Origin: Mongoliimonas terrestris
Lineage (GTDB): Bacteria; Pseudomonadota; Alphaproteobacteria; Rhizobiales; Pleomorphomonadaceae
DNA: 64,000 nt
Assembly (NCBI RefSeq): GCF_001927285.1
Contig: NZ_MSIG01000001.1
Span: 434,001 to 498,000 of the forward strand
Reading direction: 5' to 3'
Positions 34,884-45,374 of the stretch are shown here, piece after piece (the first letter of the stretch is position 1; each line of letters begins with the position of its first letter). Made by a program: the position numbers and the translations under genes. The notes beneath the pieces are model-generated. The model was not told the origin of the DNA and made no database searches. It saw only the letters and a program-made list of their open reading frames with translations.

Positions 34884-35909
34884 ATGGCCTCGCTCCGCTT
34901 CGCGGTGATCGGCATCAACCACGACCACATCCACGGCCAGGTCGGCGTTCTTCTCGCCGCCGGGGCGGACTTCGTCGGCTTCCACGCGGCTGAGGACGAT
35001 CTCGCCGCCGCCTTCGCGGACCGCTACGCCGTGCCCCGGGTCGACGACCCGCGCCGGCTCCTGGAGGACGGCTCCATTGCGATGATCGTCAGCGCCGCCA
35101 TCCCGGGCGACCGGGCCGACATCGCCATCGCGGCCATGCGGCACGGCAAGGACGTGATGCTGGACAAGCCCGGCATGACCTCCCTCGACCAGCTGGAGGC
35201 GGTGAAGGCCGTGCAGGCGGAGACGAAGCGCATCGTCTCCATCCTCTATTCGGAGCATTTCGAGACCGCCGTCACCGTGAAGGCCGGCGAGCTCGTCCAG
35301 GCCGGGGCGATCGGCGCGGTCGTCAACACCGTCGGGCTCGGCCCGCACCGGCTGCGCAAGCCCCAGCGGCCCGGCTGGTTCTTCGAGCGGCACCGCTATG
35401 GCGGCATCCTCACCGACATTGCCTCGCACCAGTGCGAGCAGTTCCTGTTCTTCACCGGCGCGGAGGATGCCCGCATCCTCTCCGCCATGGTGGGCAACCG
35501 GGCGAACGCCGACACGCCGGGCCTGCAGGACCTCGGCGACATGCATCTTGCGACCGACGCCGGCCAGACCGGCTACATCCGGGTCGACTGGTTCACCCCG
35601 GACGGCCTGCCCACCTGGGGCGACGGCCGGCTCACCATCATCGGCACCGAAGGCTATATCGAGCTTCGCAAGTACGTCGACATCGCCGGGCGACCGGGCA
35701 AGGACCACCTCTTCCTCGTCGACCGCAAGGGCGTCCACCACATCGACTGCGAGGGCATGGACCTGCCCTTCGGCCGGCAGCTCGTCGCCGACGCGCGCGA
35801 TCGCACCGAGACCGCCATGCCGCAGGCCCGCTGCTTCAAGGCCATGGAGCTGGCGCTCCGCGCCCAGGCCCTCGCCGAGTCCACCCACACCGGGAGCCTG
35901 TCCAAGTGA
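34884..35909 (+). CDS. Gfo/Idh/MocA-family oxidoreductase, DKP variant
   Basis: A 341-aa dehydrogenase. The N-terminus SLRFAVIGINHDHIHGQVG has an unusual, His-rich nucleotide loop, and the usual EKP active-site motif is replaced by LDKPGM (about residue 92). Later GILTDIASHQCEQFLFFTG holds the His/Asp pair expected for catalysis. It is in the importer operon; its GTGA overlap with the next Gfo/Idh gene suggests the two products act together. Substrate unknown. Confidence 0.88.
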   Translation: MASLRFAVIGINHDHIHGQVGVLLAAGADFVGFHAAEDDLAAAFADRYAVPRVDDPRRLLEDGSIAMIVSAAIPGDRADIAIAAMRHGKDVMLDKPGMTSLDQLEAVKAVQAETKRIVSILYSEHFETAVTVKAGELVQAGAIGAVVNTVGLGPHRLRKPQRPGWFFERHRYGGILTDIASHQCEQFLFFTGAEDARILSAMVGNRANADTPGLQDLGDMHLATDAGQTGYIRVDWFTPDGLPTWGDGRLTIIGTEGYIELRKYVDIAGRPGKDHLFLVDRKGVHHIDCEGMDLPFGRQLVADARDRTETAMPQARCFKAMELALRAQALAESTHTGSLSK

Positions 35910-37009
35910 ACACCCCCGTGACCATGCCAGGGAACACCGAGGTGAAGACCGTCGCCGTCGTCGGCTGCGGCATCGGCCGCTCGCACATCGTGGAAGCCTA
36001 CGCCGCCGATCCGGCCCGCTGGCGCATCCTGGCCATCTGCGACCTCGACCAGGCGCGGCTCGACGCGGTCGCCGACGAGTTTGCCGTGCCCCGGCGCACC
36101 CGGGCGTTCGCCGATCTCCTCGCCATGGACGACCTCGACGTCATCGACGTCTGCACCCCGCCGGCGACTCACAAGGACCTCGTCATCCAGGCGCTCCAGG
36201 CCGGCAAGCACGTGGTCTGCGAAAAGCCGCTGGTCGGATCGCTCAAGGACACCGACGACGTCATCGCGGTGGAGAAGGAGAGCCGCGGCCTCCTGATGCC
36301 CATCTTCCAGTACCGCTGGGGCGACGGCGTCCAGAAGGCCAAGCGCATCATCGACGCCGGCATCGCCGGCAAGCCCTATCTCGGCACGGTGGAGACGCTC
36401 TGGAAGCGGACGGCCGACTATTACGACGTGCCCTGGCGCGGCAAGTGGGCGACCGAACTCGGCGGCGCGCTGATGACCCACGCCATCCACCAGCACGACA
36501 TGATGACCTTCCTGATGGGCGACGTCTCGGCGCTGTTCGCCCGCGTGGCCACCCGCGTCAACGCCATCGAGGTGGAGGACTGCGTCTCCGCCTCCTGGCT
36601 GATGGCGAACGGCGCGCTCGTCTCGGCGAGCGTCACCCTCGGGTCGCAGGACGAGATCAGCCGGCTCCGGCTCGCGTTCCAGAACGTCACCTTCGAAAGC
36701 GGCGGCGGCTGCTATTCGCCGGGCGACGACCCGTGGGTCATCCTGCCGGCCAACGACGACGTGGCCGCCCGCATCGCCGAGGTCCTCAAGGACTACGAGC
36801 CCGTCGGCCGGCGCTTCGGCGGCCAGATGCGGGCCTTCCACGACGCGCTCTGCGGCCGCGGCCCGCTGCCGGTGACGAGCGCCGACGCGCGCCGGTCGCT
36901 GGAGCTTGCCACCGCCTTCTACACGTCCGCCGAGACCGGCCTCGACGTAAGGCTGCCGATCGGCGCCGACCACCCCAGATACAGGAGCTGGCGACCGGAC
37001 GCGGCCTGA
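35906..37009 (+). CDS. Gfo/Idh/MocA-family oxidoreductase
   Basis: A 367-aa dehydrogenase read from GTG 35906, which overlaps the previous stop as GTGA and has GGGAG 9 nt upstream; an in-frame ATG at 35924 is the alternative. Rossmann motif [17 protein letters not shown], active-site [10 protein letters not shown] (about residue 100), and [18 protein letters not shown] with the likely catalytic His. Partner of the preceding enzyme in the ABC importer operon. Confidence 0.9.
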   Translation: MNTPVTMPGNTEVKTVAVVGCGIGRSHIVEAYAADPARWRILAICDLDQARLDAVADEFAVPRRTRAFADLLAMDDLDVIDVCTPPATHKDLVIQALQAGKHVVCEKPLVGSLKDTDDVIAVEKESRGLLMPIFQYRWGDGVQKAKRIIDAGIAGKPYLGTVETLWKRTADYYDVPWRGKWATELGGALMTHAIHQHDMMTFLMGDVSALFARVATRVNAIEVEDCVSASWLMANGALVSASVTLGSQDEISRLRLAFQNVTFESGGGCYSPGDDPWVILPANDDVAARIAEVLKDYEPVGRRFGGQMRAFHDALCGRGPLPVTSADARRSLELATAFYTSAETGLDVRLPIGADHPRYRSWRPDAA

Positions 37010-37052
37010 CGGCCGCCGCCCGCAACGCCCCGCCTTCCGGAGGAGACACCCC

Positions 37053-38160
<1,108 letters not shown>

Positions 38161-38171
<11 letters not shown>

Positions 38172-38270
38172 CCCGCCAGGTAAAAAACCAGGGTCGCCTG
38201 ACCCGCAGCTGAAAGGACCAGGGTCGCCTGACCCGCAGCTGAAAGGACCAGGGTCGCCTGACCCACTGAA
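38161..38270. repeat. Four tandem copies of a 30-bp unit at the end of the ATPase gene
   Basis: Units start at 38161, 38191, 38221 and 38251, each with GGGTCGCCTGACCC, an inverted repeat GGGTC-GCCT-GACCC; copies two and three are identical, the first and last vary. The first copy contains the codons for the final Val-Ala and the TGA stop, so the array seems to have grown from the gene end. Confidence 0.9.
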
Positions 38271-38275
38271 GAGAC

Positions 38276-38299
38276 GCGGGCCGCCCGTCAGCGGCCCGC
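38276..38299. terminator. Hairpin between convergent ugpC and uxuA genes
   Basis: GCGGGCC (38276-38282) pairs with GGCCCGC (38293-38299) over a 10-nt loop. It lies 12 bp from the uxuA stop and could end transcripts from both sides together with the repeat array. Confidence 0.45.
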
Positions 38300-38310
38300 C
38301 GCTTCTCCGC

Positions 38311-39492
38311 CTACGCCGGCAGCAGCGCGTCCACCGCCGTCATCACGCCGCGGAGTTCCGCCAAGCCCTTCAGACGGCCGATCAGCGAATAGCCCGGGTT
38401 GGTGGTCTTGCCGATGTCGTCGGCGAGCAGATGGCCGTGGTCCGGCCGCATGGGGATGACCGCGTCGGCCCGGCCGTCCGCTGCCCGGCGCCGCTCCTCC
38501 GTCATCAGCACCTTGATCAGCGCCACCATGTCCACGTCACCGTCAAGGTGATCGGACTCCGTGAAGGAGCCGTCCTGGTCCTTCGTCACGTTGCGCAGGT
38601 GCGCGAAGTGGATGCGGTCCGCGAAGGCCTCGGCCATCGCCACCGCGTCGTTGTCGGCCCGTGAGCCGTAGGACCCGGCGCAGAGCGTCAGCCCGTTGGC
38701 CGGCCGGTCCACGGCTTTGAGGACCGCGCGGGCGTCCTCCGCGGTGGAGACGATGCGCGGCAGGCCGAACAGCGAGAACGGCGGATCGTCCGGGTGGATG
38801 GCGAGGCGGACGCCCACGTCCTCGGCCACCGGCACCACCTCTTTCAGGAACTCCAGCAGGTTCTCGCGCATCTCGTGCTGGCCGATGTCGTCGAAGGCGG
38901 CGATCCGCTCGGCGATGCCCTGGCGGGTGTAGCTGTCCTCGCCGCCCGGCAGGCCGGCGATGATGGTGGTCTCCAGGGTGGCGATCGCCGCCTCGTCCAT
39001 GGCCTCGAACCGCTCCAGGGCGGCGTCCACCAGGGTCTGCGGATAGTCCGTCTCGGCCCGGTTGCGCTTCAGCACGAACACGTCGTAGGCGACGAAGTCC
39101 ACCATCTCGAAGCGCAGCGCATAGCCCGTGGAGGGCATGCGGTGGCGAAGGTTGGTGCGCGTCCAGTCCACCACCGGCATGAAATTGTAGCAGACCACCG
39201 GAATGCCGGCCCGGCCGAGGTTGGCGAGGCTGTCCTTCCAGTTGTCCAGGTAGCGCCGCCACGGCCCCGCGCGGAGCTTCAGGGAGGTGTGCACCGGAAT
39301 GCTCTCGCACACCGACCAGGCAAGCCCCGCCGCCTCGACCATCCCCTTGCGGGTCTCGATGTCGGCGGGGGTCCAGACACGGCCGTCGTAGATGTGGTGG
39401 AGGGCGGTCACGACCCCGCTGGCGCCGGCCTGGCGCACATGGTCGAGGGGGATCGGGTCCTCGGGCCCGAACCAGCGCCACGTCTGAAGCAT
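38311..39492 (-). CDS. uxuA: Mannonate dehydratase
   Basis: Dehydrates D-mannonate to 2-keto-3-deoxy-D-gluconate in hexuronate catabolism. The 393-aa protein has [12 protein letters not shown] at the N-terminus and family blocks [35 protein letters not shown], and [12 protein letters not shown] with metal-binding His and Asp. GGGAGA precedes the ATG. It faces the importer operon and has no other hexuronate gene directly beside it; the Gfo/Idh enzymes nearby may supply mannonate or a related acid, by inference. Confidence 0.93.
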   Translation of the reverse strand: MLQTWRWFGPEDPIPLDHVRQAGASGVVTALHHIYDGRVWTPADIETRKGMVEAAGLAWSVCESIPVHTSLKLRAGPWRRYLDNWKDSLANLGRAGIPVVCYNFMPVVDWTRTNLRHRMPSTGYALRFEMVDFVAYDVFVLKRNRAETDYPQTLVDAALERFEAMDEAAIATLETTIIAGLPGGEDSYTRQGIAERIAAFDDIGQHEMRENLLEFLKEVVPVAEDVGVRLAIHPDDPPFSLFGLPRIVSTAEDARAVLKAVDRPANGLTLCAGSYGSRADNDAVAMAEAFADRIHFAHLRNVTKDQDGSFTESDHLDGDVDMVALIKVLMTEERRRAADGRADAVIPMRPDHGHLLADDIGKTTNPGYSLIGRLKGLAELRGVMTAVDALLPA

Positions 39493-39656
39493 CGTCTGTC
39501 TCCCGTCGCCGGATCGCCGAACCCCACCGGCCTTCGTGGCGACAGTCTTTGCCCCGTCAACCCGCGCGCGTCCAGAGCGGAGGCGCCCGCAGCGGCCTCC
39601 GTTGGCGGATTTTTCCCGGCAAAGGGCCGGACATGCCCGTAAATCAGGCGGCCGGA

Positions 39657-40067
39657 TCAGACCGACAGGGCGCTCATGGATGCCGGTTCGCCCGGCGGCG
39701 CGATCCGGTCGGGGTCGTCCACCGGATCCTGAAGCGGCCGGTCGTCCGGCATCGGGTCTCCCACCGGCGCGCCGGGGAAGGGGTCGTCCGGCGGTTGACG
39801 GATCTCGTCCGGCATACCGTCGGGATCATCAGGCGGCACAATCGGGTGGCCGGGCTCGTCGATGGGTGGCGGGAAAGGCAGGCGCGGCGGCACGGCCGGT
39901 CCGGTCGGCGGGGCAGGATCCGGCCCCGGCATCGGGTCCGACAGGCGCGCGGCCCCGGAGCCATGGTCCGATCGGGTCTTCCGGCCGATCGGCGCCGGCG
40001 AAAGCCCGGGCCATGCCCCGGCGGCGGGCCGGTCCTTCAGGTGGCGGGGGTCGACGTGGGCCGTCAT
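39657..40067 (-). CDS. Proline-rich low-complexity protein
   Basis: A 136-aa protein with AGGAG 7 nt before its ATG, which supports it as a real gene. From residue about 45 it consists mostly of Pro, Asp and Gly with PDDP-like steps ([33 protein letters not shown]). No signal peptide or known domain is seen. It lies alone between uxuA and the NitT/TauT-type ATPase gene. Function unknown; intrinsic disorder is likely. Confidence 0.55.
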   Translation of the reverse strand: MTAHVDPRHLKDRPAAGAWPGLSPAPIGRKTRSDHGSGAARLSDPMPGPDPAPPTGPAVPPRLPFPPPIDEPGHPIVPPDDPDGMPDEIRQPPDDPFPGAPVGDPMPDDRPLQDPVDDPDRIAPPGEPASMSALSV

Positions 40068-40178
40068 GGCGGGCTCCTCTTCCCGGTCGGGTCGCGTCGC
40101 CGCGGGGCGACGGCGTCGAGACCCAACCGGGAAGGGCGCCGGGCGTTCCCGGACCCGCCGCGCAGCGCGGACCGTCCG

Positions 40179-41018
40179 CTACTGCGCGGCGATGGCCATG
40201 GCCTCCCGGTCGGCGCGGGCGGCCGGCCCGGTGCCCGGGAAGGTCACCAGGGTTCCGGCGGTCCGCATCGCCTCGCGGCGGCGGCTCTCGCGGATGATCC
40301 GCGGCCGCACGGCGAAATCCTGCGTCACGGTCGCGCCGTAGCGTTCCGGCGCCTGCGGGTCGCGGCGCGGCTTGTCGACGGCGATCACCCGGGTGCCGAG
40401 AAAGAAGGCCTCCGGCAGGTCGTGGGTCACCATCACGATGGTCATGGCGTTCTCCTCCCACAGCTCCTGCACCAGCACGTGCATCAGCTTGCGGGTGCCT
40501 GGATCGAGCGCGCCGAACGGCTCGTCGAGGAGCAGCACCTTCGGCTCCATGATCAGCGCCTGGGCGATGGCGAGGCGCTGCTGCATGCCACCGCTGAGCT
40601 GGGCCGGATACTTGTCCCGCGCCGCGCCGAGGCCGACCCGCTCCAGGAGCGCGTCCGCCCGCTCGACGAGCTTGCGCCTGGCCGCGCCGAACAGCTTGCC
40701 GAACACGGGCGAGGCCATCCACTGGGGCCCGGCCATCACGTTCTGCAGGACGGTCATGTGCGGGAAGACGGAGTAACGCTGGAACACCACGCCCCGGTCC
40801 CGCATGGGCTCCGGCGCGATCGGCTTGCCGTCGATCAGGATGCGGCCGCGGGTGGGGATCTCCTGGCTGATCAGCATGCGCAGGAGGGTCGACTTGCCGG
40901 CACCGCTCGGCCCCACGATGACGAGGAACTCGTTGTCGTCGAGCTTCAGGTTGATCCGCTCCAGGATGATGCTGTCGCCGTATTCCTTCCAGACGTCCTC
41001 GAGCAGGATCTCGGCCAT
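40179..41018 (-). CDS. ABC transporter ATP-binding protein (NitT/TauT type)
   Basis: ATPase of 279 aa related to TauB/SsuB/NrtD. Walker A GPSGAGKSTLL (about residue 37), Q-loop VFQRYSVFPHM, signature LSGGMQQRLAIAQA, Walker B VLLLDEPFGALD and H-loop THDLPEAFFLG are intact; the C-terminal part after residue 230 is charged. Two adjacent ATGs (41021, 41018) follow GGGAGAGAC; 41018 has better spacing. The 66-residue upstream frame is discarded. No permease or binding protein adjoins it, but an orphan pair of the same class lies at 48-51.6 kb, its probable partners. Confidence 0.92.
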   Translation of the reverse strand: MAEILLEDVWKEYGDSIILERINLKLDDNEFLVIVGPSGAGKSTLLRMLISQEIPTRGRILIDGKPIAPEPMRDRGVVFQRYSVFPHMTVLQNVMAGPQWMASPVFGKLFGAARRKLVERADALLERVGLGAARDKYPAQLSGGMQQRLAIAQALIMEPKVLLLDEPFGALDPGTRKLMHVLVQELWEENAMTIVMVTHDLPEAFFLGTRVIAVDKPRRDPQAPERYGATVTQDFAVRPRIIRESRRREAMRTAGTLVTFPGTGPAARADREAMAIAAQ

Positions 41019-41272
41019 CATGTCTCTCCCGGTCAGGCGCCGCGGACACGCCGTCCGTAACTGTCCGTACGGGAAAGCAAGGAGCGGACCAGACGCCGAA
41101 CCGGGCGGCCCTGCCCCCGATCCGGGCCCGATGCCTCTCTGGCGACCGCCCGGCGCCGTCCAGTGCCCGCCAAATGCCCATGAAGGCGCCGGAGCCCGTT
41201 TGTCCCAAGGGCGATGCACCCGGCCGTCGCGGCTCCGCCGCCCGATCCCCGCCGCCCATCCCGGGCTGCCGC

Positions 41273-41311
41273 GCCGACCTGTCTCCTCCTTGCAAGCCTC
41301 GACAGGTCGGC
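41273..41311. repeat. Inverted repeat upstream of the RidA gene
   Basis: GCCGACCTGTC (41273-41283) and GACAGGTCGGC (41301-41311) are perfect 11-bp inverted arms with a 17-nt spacer, 70 bp before the RidA start. It is in the 362-bp divergent gap between the ATPase and RidA genes, otherwise without recognisable content. It may be an operator or an mRNA hairpin. Confidence 0.6.
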
Positions 41312-41380
41312 CGGCAGGCCGTAGACCGCACGGGATCGGGCGGCGGGCGTCTCCGCCGCCCCGCAGAAGGGACCGCCCCC

Positions 41381-41725
41381 ATGGATGATCTGCCGCTGTC
41401 GCTCTACCGCCGTGTCGGCGACCTCGTCTTCCTCGCCGGCGAGGTGCCGGCCGACACCGACGACCAGGTGCCGGCCGACGTCGGCGCCCAGGTGGACCTG
41501 GTGATCGACCGCATCGCCGAAACCCTCGCCGAGATCGGCGGCACCCTCGACGACGTGGTCTCGGCCACGGTCTACCTGTCGAGCCCGGACCACTTCGACG
41601 CCTACAACGCCGTCTATCGCCGCCGATTCAAGGCGCCCTTCCCGGCCCGCACCACCGTGGCCGCGCCCCTGATGATGAAGGCCGACGTGGAGATCACCGT
41701 CGTCGCCGCCGTCCCGGCGCGGTAG
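41381..41725 (+). CDS. RidA family protein (YjgF/YER057c/UK114)
   Basis: Small trimeric enamine/imine deaminase-type protein, 114 aa. The N-terminus has RRVGDLVFLAGEVPAD, the middle DDVVSATVYLSSPDHFDAYNAVY, and the conserved Arg lies in FPARTTVAAPLMMKADVEIT. In the Rut pathway a RidA protein (RutC) removes a reactive aminoacrylate intermediate; here an LLM monooxygenase lies 8 kb away, so a similar cleaning role is possible. Start at 41381 is supported by GAAGGGA. It is divergent from the ATPase gene. Confidence 0.9.
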   Translation: MDDLPLSLYRRVGDLVFLAGEVPADTDDQVPADVGAQVDLVIDRIAETLAEIGGTLDDVVSATVYLSSPDHFDAYNAVYRRRFKAPFPARTTVAAPLMMKADVEITVVAAVPAR

Positions 41726-41900
41726 GCGACGCTTGGGCCGGCCGGGGGCCGGTCTCACGCACTTTGCAAGATGCATACGTCCAGGCATGGTGGCCGTCTT
41801 GATGCGTCTGTCGACGGACGAGGCCGCCCATGCCGAACATGCTCCCGCCGCCCGAGCGGCTCTTCGCGCGACCCGCTCCGCGGCCGGCGGAGCAGGCCCG

Positions 41901-42635
41901 ATGAGCGCCCGGCCGACCGAGGACCGCGCCCGCATCGTCGCCGCCGTTCCGCTGTTTTCCGGCCTCGACCCGGCGGCGCTCGCCGCCGTGGCCGGGCGGG
42001 TGCGGGTCGACCGGCACGAGGCCGGCCAGTGGATCGTCGCCCACGGGGACGACGACCGAGACGTCTACGTGATCCGCGACGGGCGCGTGCGGGTGATGCT
42101 GTTCGGCGAGACGCGGGAGCTCATCCTCGGCGATCTCGGTGCGGGCGCCCTTTTCGGCGACATGTCGGCCATCGACGGCCGGCCCCGGTCGGCGAGCGTC
42201 ATCGCGCTTTCGCCGGTCACCGCCCTCGTCTTCTCGCCGGCGGTCTTCCTCGATCTGGTCCACCGCTATCCGCCGGTCTGCGACGCGGTGCTCCGCGTCC
42301 TGGTCGGGCGCATCCGCCACCTGGACGACCGGGTGCACGAGTTCGCCAGCCTCACCATCGCCGAGCGGGTGCGGACGGAGTTGCTGCGGCTCGCCGTCCC
42401 GGCCCCCGGCCGGGCGTCCCGCCGCGCGGTGGTGACGCCGGACCTCACCCATGCGGAGATCGCCGCCCGCATCGGCGCCCACCGGGAGGCGGTGACGCGC
42501 GAACTCGGCGCACTCGCCCGCGCCGGCCTCGTGGAGAAGGCGGACGGCCGGCTGGTGCTGACCGACGTCCTCGCCCTCGGCGCCGGCCTGCCCTCGGTGC
42601 CCGAGGGCGCCGCGCCGGACGGGGAGGGCGCCTGA
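41901..42635 (+). CDS. Crp/Fnr-family transcriptional regulator
   Basis: A 244-aa regulator with an N-terminal cyclic-nucleotide-binding fold (about 10-125, with GQWIVAHGDDDRDVYVIRDG and GALFGDMSAIDGRPRSASV) and a C-terminal winged helix (about 150-225, LTHAEIAARIGAHREAVTREL). No cysteine cluster for an Fe-S centre is present, so it is Crp-like, not Fnr-like; the RPRSAS motif matches a cyclic-nucleotide phosphate pocket. GGAG precedes ATG 41901; the longer frame upstream is not supported. Confidence 0.9.
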   Translation: MSARPTEDRARIVAAVPLFSGLDPAALAAVAGRVRVDRHEAGQWIVAHGDDDRDVYVIRDGRVRVMLFGETRELILGDLGAGALFGDMSAIDGRPRSASVIALSPVTALVFSPAVFLDLVHRYPPVCDAVLRVLVGRIRHLDDRVHEFASLTIAERVRTELLRLAVPAPGRASRRAVVTPDLTHAEIAARIGAHREAVTRELGALARAGLVEKADGRLVLTDVLALGAGLPSVPEGAAPDGEGA

Positions 42636-42704
42636 TCGCGGGCGCGCAAAGGCCCGGCCCCTCGCCTCCGTGCAAGGCGAAGGCCGGCCTGTCGATGCGT
42701 CCGT

Positions 42705-42923
42705 TCAGAGCAGCGGGTCGCGGTAGTAGACGGCCGGCCGGTCGTCGTCCGGGCTGACGGGGATCGACACCGTGGGGCAGTCGCTGCCGTCGCCGTCGGC
42801 GAGCAGCCAGACCATGGCGCTGAGGCGCGCCGGCCCCATCGTCCAGGTGGTGGCCGTGGTGGAGGCGCGTCGGACAGGCCGGCGCGGAGCGCGCGCCGCA
42901 TAGAAGCCGCAGGAGAACATCAT
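42705..42923 (-). CDS. Small hypothetical protein
   Basis: A 72-aa frame starting MMFSCGFYAARAPRRP, with GAGGG before the paired ATG codons. The sequence has no transmembrane segment; the second half (SAMVWLLADGDGSDCPTVSIPV) could fold as a small beta unit. I do not recognise a family. It lies between the Crp-type gene and the GH3 gene. Support is a ribosome-binding site and a frame distinct from its neighbours only. Confidence 0.45.
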   Translation of the reverse strand: MMFSCGFYAARAPRRPVRRASTTATTWTMGPARLSAMVWLLADGDGSDCPTVSIPVSPDDDRPAVYYRDPLL

Positions 42924-43075
42924 CCATCCCTCTTCGTCTCTGGACCAGCCCGCGGACGCCGGAAGGCGCGCCCGCAAGGGCCGATGAGGAGGGGACGGTC
43001 GCCCATCGGCGCGCCGGCGACTGTGACGAAACGCACAAGGAGCGGTCGAAAGGGGCCGGGCCGAGGCGGCGGGGA

Positions 43076-45343
43076 TCAGAGCCCGCGCACGGGTCCGGGG
43101 AGGGGCTCCACAACCACCGTGACGCCATGGAGCGCCCGGCTGTGCGGCCCGACCAGGAGACGGTAGGGCCCGGGCGCCACCCATTCGGCCGCATCGCCCA
43201 CGGTCTCCGCCGCCGAGGCCGCGAAATCCGCGTGGGAGAGGCGAAAGCGCGCCACCGCCTCGGCCTCGCGCCGAAGCTGGAGCTTGACGAACCGCCGGAG
43301 GATCAGCCGCGGGCGGGCGATCGGCCCCGGCGGCGGCGAGAGATAGAGCTGCACCACCTCCCGGCCGGCGCGCGGCCCCACGTTGCGCACCGCCACGCTC
43401 ACCTCCACGCTCTCCCCCGGCCGCAGCACCGCCCGGTCCGCGCGGGCGGGCCCATAGGCGAAGCGGGTGTAGGAGAGACCGAAGCCGAACGGGAAGAGGC
43501 CGTCGTCGTGGGGAACCCGGTCGGGCATGTCCACATAGCCGGTGCGGAATTTCTCGAACCGGTCGCGGAAGGGTCGGCCGGTCGGCGGCTCCCCGTAGGC
43601 GACCGTGATCTGGCCCTCGTGGAAGGGGAAGGTCGCCGGCAGACGGCCGGCCGGCTCGGCCTCGCCGAAGAGCACGTCCGCAAGGCCGTTGCCGGCCTCG
43701 GTGCCTGGAAACCAGGCGACCAGCAGCGCGTCGGCGAGTCCGGCCTCCTCCACCAGCACCAGCGGGCGGCCAGTCAGCACCACCACGGCCAGCGGCCGGC
43801 CGCTCGCCTTCAAGGCGCGGAGCAGCCGCAGCTGCGGCGCCGGCAGGCGGAGGTCGAGGCGGGAGGCGCCCTCGCCCGAATAGTCCTTGGCCTCCCCCAC
43901 CACCGCCACCACCACGTCGGCCCGCCGGGCCGCCGCCAGGGCCTCCTCCAGCAGCGCCTCCGCCGACCGCGGATCGTCCGGCACCGACTTCTCCTGGCCG
44001 TCGTGCACGTTGAGCCGGGCGGCGAGGACGGCGTCCTCCACCAGGTGGCAGCCCTTGGCGTGGATGAGGCGGCCTGTCCCCTGGAGCGCGCGCGCTATCC
44101 CGGCGCGGATCGTCACCACGTCGGACGGGCGGCTCGACACCGCCCAGGTGCCGCTCATGTTGACCCGATCGTCGGCGAGCGGGCCGATTAGCGCGACCGT
44201 CGATCGGGGCGACAGCGGCAGGAGACCGGCCCCGTTCGACAACAACACGCTACAATCGGCGACAGTCGCCCGCGCCACCCGCCGGTTCGCCCGGGTGACG
44301 AGGCGTTGTCCGGCCGGGTCCCGGTCGATGCGCCGGAACGGATCCTCGAGGAGGCCGAGCCGGGCCTTGGCCCGGAGCACACGCCGACAGGCCTGATCCA
44401 CAAGGCCTTCTTCGATCTCGCCGGCCGCCACGGCGGCTTCCAGGGTGTCGAGGAAGAGCTCCGACACCATGTCGAGATCGATCCCGGCGCCAAGCGCCAG
44501 CCGCGCGGCGGCGGCGCCGTCGACCGCTACATGATGCGCTACAAGCTCGGCTACACCGGTATAATCGGCTACAAGTAATCCGTCGAACCCGAGCGTATCC
44601 CGAAGCCAGCCCGCGATCAGCCGCCGGTGCGCGTGCATCGGGATGCCGTTCAAGGCATGGAAAGCCGCCATCACGCTGCCGGCGCCGGCCGCCACCCCGG
44701 CGCGGAACGGCGGCAGGTAGACGTCGTGGAGCCGGGCCGGGCTCATGTCGGCGCCGGCATAGTCGCGCCCGCCGGCGGGGGCGCCATAGCCGGCGAAATG
44801 CTTCAGGCAGGCCATCACGGCGTCGGCCCGGGTCAGGTCATCTCGTTGAAATCCTTCGACCATTGCGGCCGCGTAGCGGCTCGCCAGATAGGGGTCTTCG
44901 CCGGGGCTTTCGGCGATCCGGCCCCAGCGCGGGTCGCGGCAGACGTCCACCATGGGGGCGTAGACCTGATCGATGCCGCAGGCGCTCGCCTCGTCGGCGG
45001 CGATCCGGGCGGTCCGGCGGATAAGGTCCGGGTCGAAGCTTGCCGCAAGGCCAATGGGCAGGGGAAAGATCGTCCGGTGGCCATGGATGACGTCCTCGGC
45101 AAAAAGCAGAGGGATTCCAAGGCGAGACTGCAAGGCCAGGGTCTGGAACCCCCTGGCCGCCGCCACCGATTTCACCCCGAAGATGCTGCCGATCCGGCCG
45201 GTCCGCACCTTCTCGGCCACATCCGAATTGACCACGGCGCCGGTCAGCGTATCGCCGCCCGGCGTCACCAGGTTAAGCTGGCCGATCTTCTCGGCGAGCG
45301 TCATGCGGGCGAGAAGGGCGTCGATGGCTGCCGCGTCCGCCAT
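43076..45343 (-). CDS. bglX: Glycoside hydrolase family 3 beta-glucosidase
   Basis: A 755-aa retaining beta-glycosidase of the BglX type. GH3 N-terminal barrel with MVDVCRDPRWGRIAESPGEDPYLAS (key: DPRWGR, GEDP), substrate segment CLKHFAGYG and probable nucleophile Asp in GFDGLLVADYTGV, then the C-terminal GH3 sandwich with FPGTEAGNG and LFPFGFGLSYT, and a fibronectin-III-like end. Unlike periplasmic BglX there is no signal peptide after the start at 45343, so a cytosolic enzyme is likely. It is 31 bp downstream of the amidase gene and in the same direction. Confidence 0.9.
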   Translation of the reverse strand: MADAAAIDALLARMTLAEKIGQLNLVTPGGDTLTGAVVNSDVAEKVRTGRIGSIFGVKSVAAARGFQTLALQSRLGIPLLFAEDVIHGHRTIFPLPIGLAASFDPDLIRRTARIAADEASACGIDQVYAPMVDVCRDPRWGRIAESPGEDPYLASRYAAAMVEGFQRDDLTRADAVMACLKHFAGYGAPAGGRDYAGADMSPARLHDVYLPPFRAGVAAGAGSVMAAFHALNGIPMHAHRRLIAGWLRDTLGFDGLLVADYTGVAELVAHHVAVDGAAAARLALGAGIDLDMVSELFLDTLEAAVAAGEIEEGLVDQACRRVLRAKARLGLLEDPFRRIDRDPAGQRLVTRANRRVARATVADCSVLLSNGAGLLPLSPRSTVALIGPLADDRVNMSGTWAVSSRPSDVVTIRAGIARALQGTGRLIHAKGCHLVEDAVLAARLNVHDGQEKSVPDDPRSAEALLEEALAAARRADVVVAVVGEAKDYSGEGASRLDLRLPAPQLRLLRALKASGRPLAVVVLTGRPLVLVEEAGLADALLVAWFPGTEAGNGLADVLFGEAEPAGRLPATFPFHEGQITVAYGEPPTGRPFRDRFEKFRTGYVDMPDRVPHDDGLFPFGFGLSYTRFAYGPARADRAVLRPGESVEVSVAVRNVGPRAGREVVQLYLSPPPGPIARPRLILRRFVKLQLRREAEAVARFRLSHADFAASAAETVGDAAEWVAPGPYRLLVGPHSRALHGVTVVVEPLPGPVRGL

Positions 45344-45374
45344 GCCGGGATCCGCCAAGTCGTTGAAAACGCAA

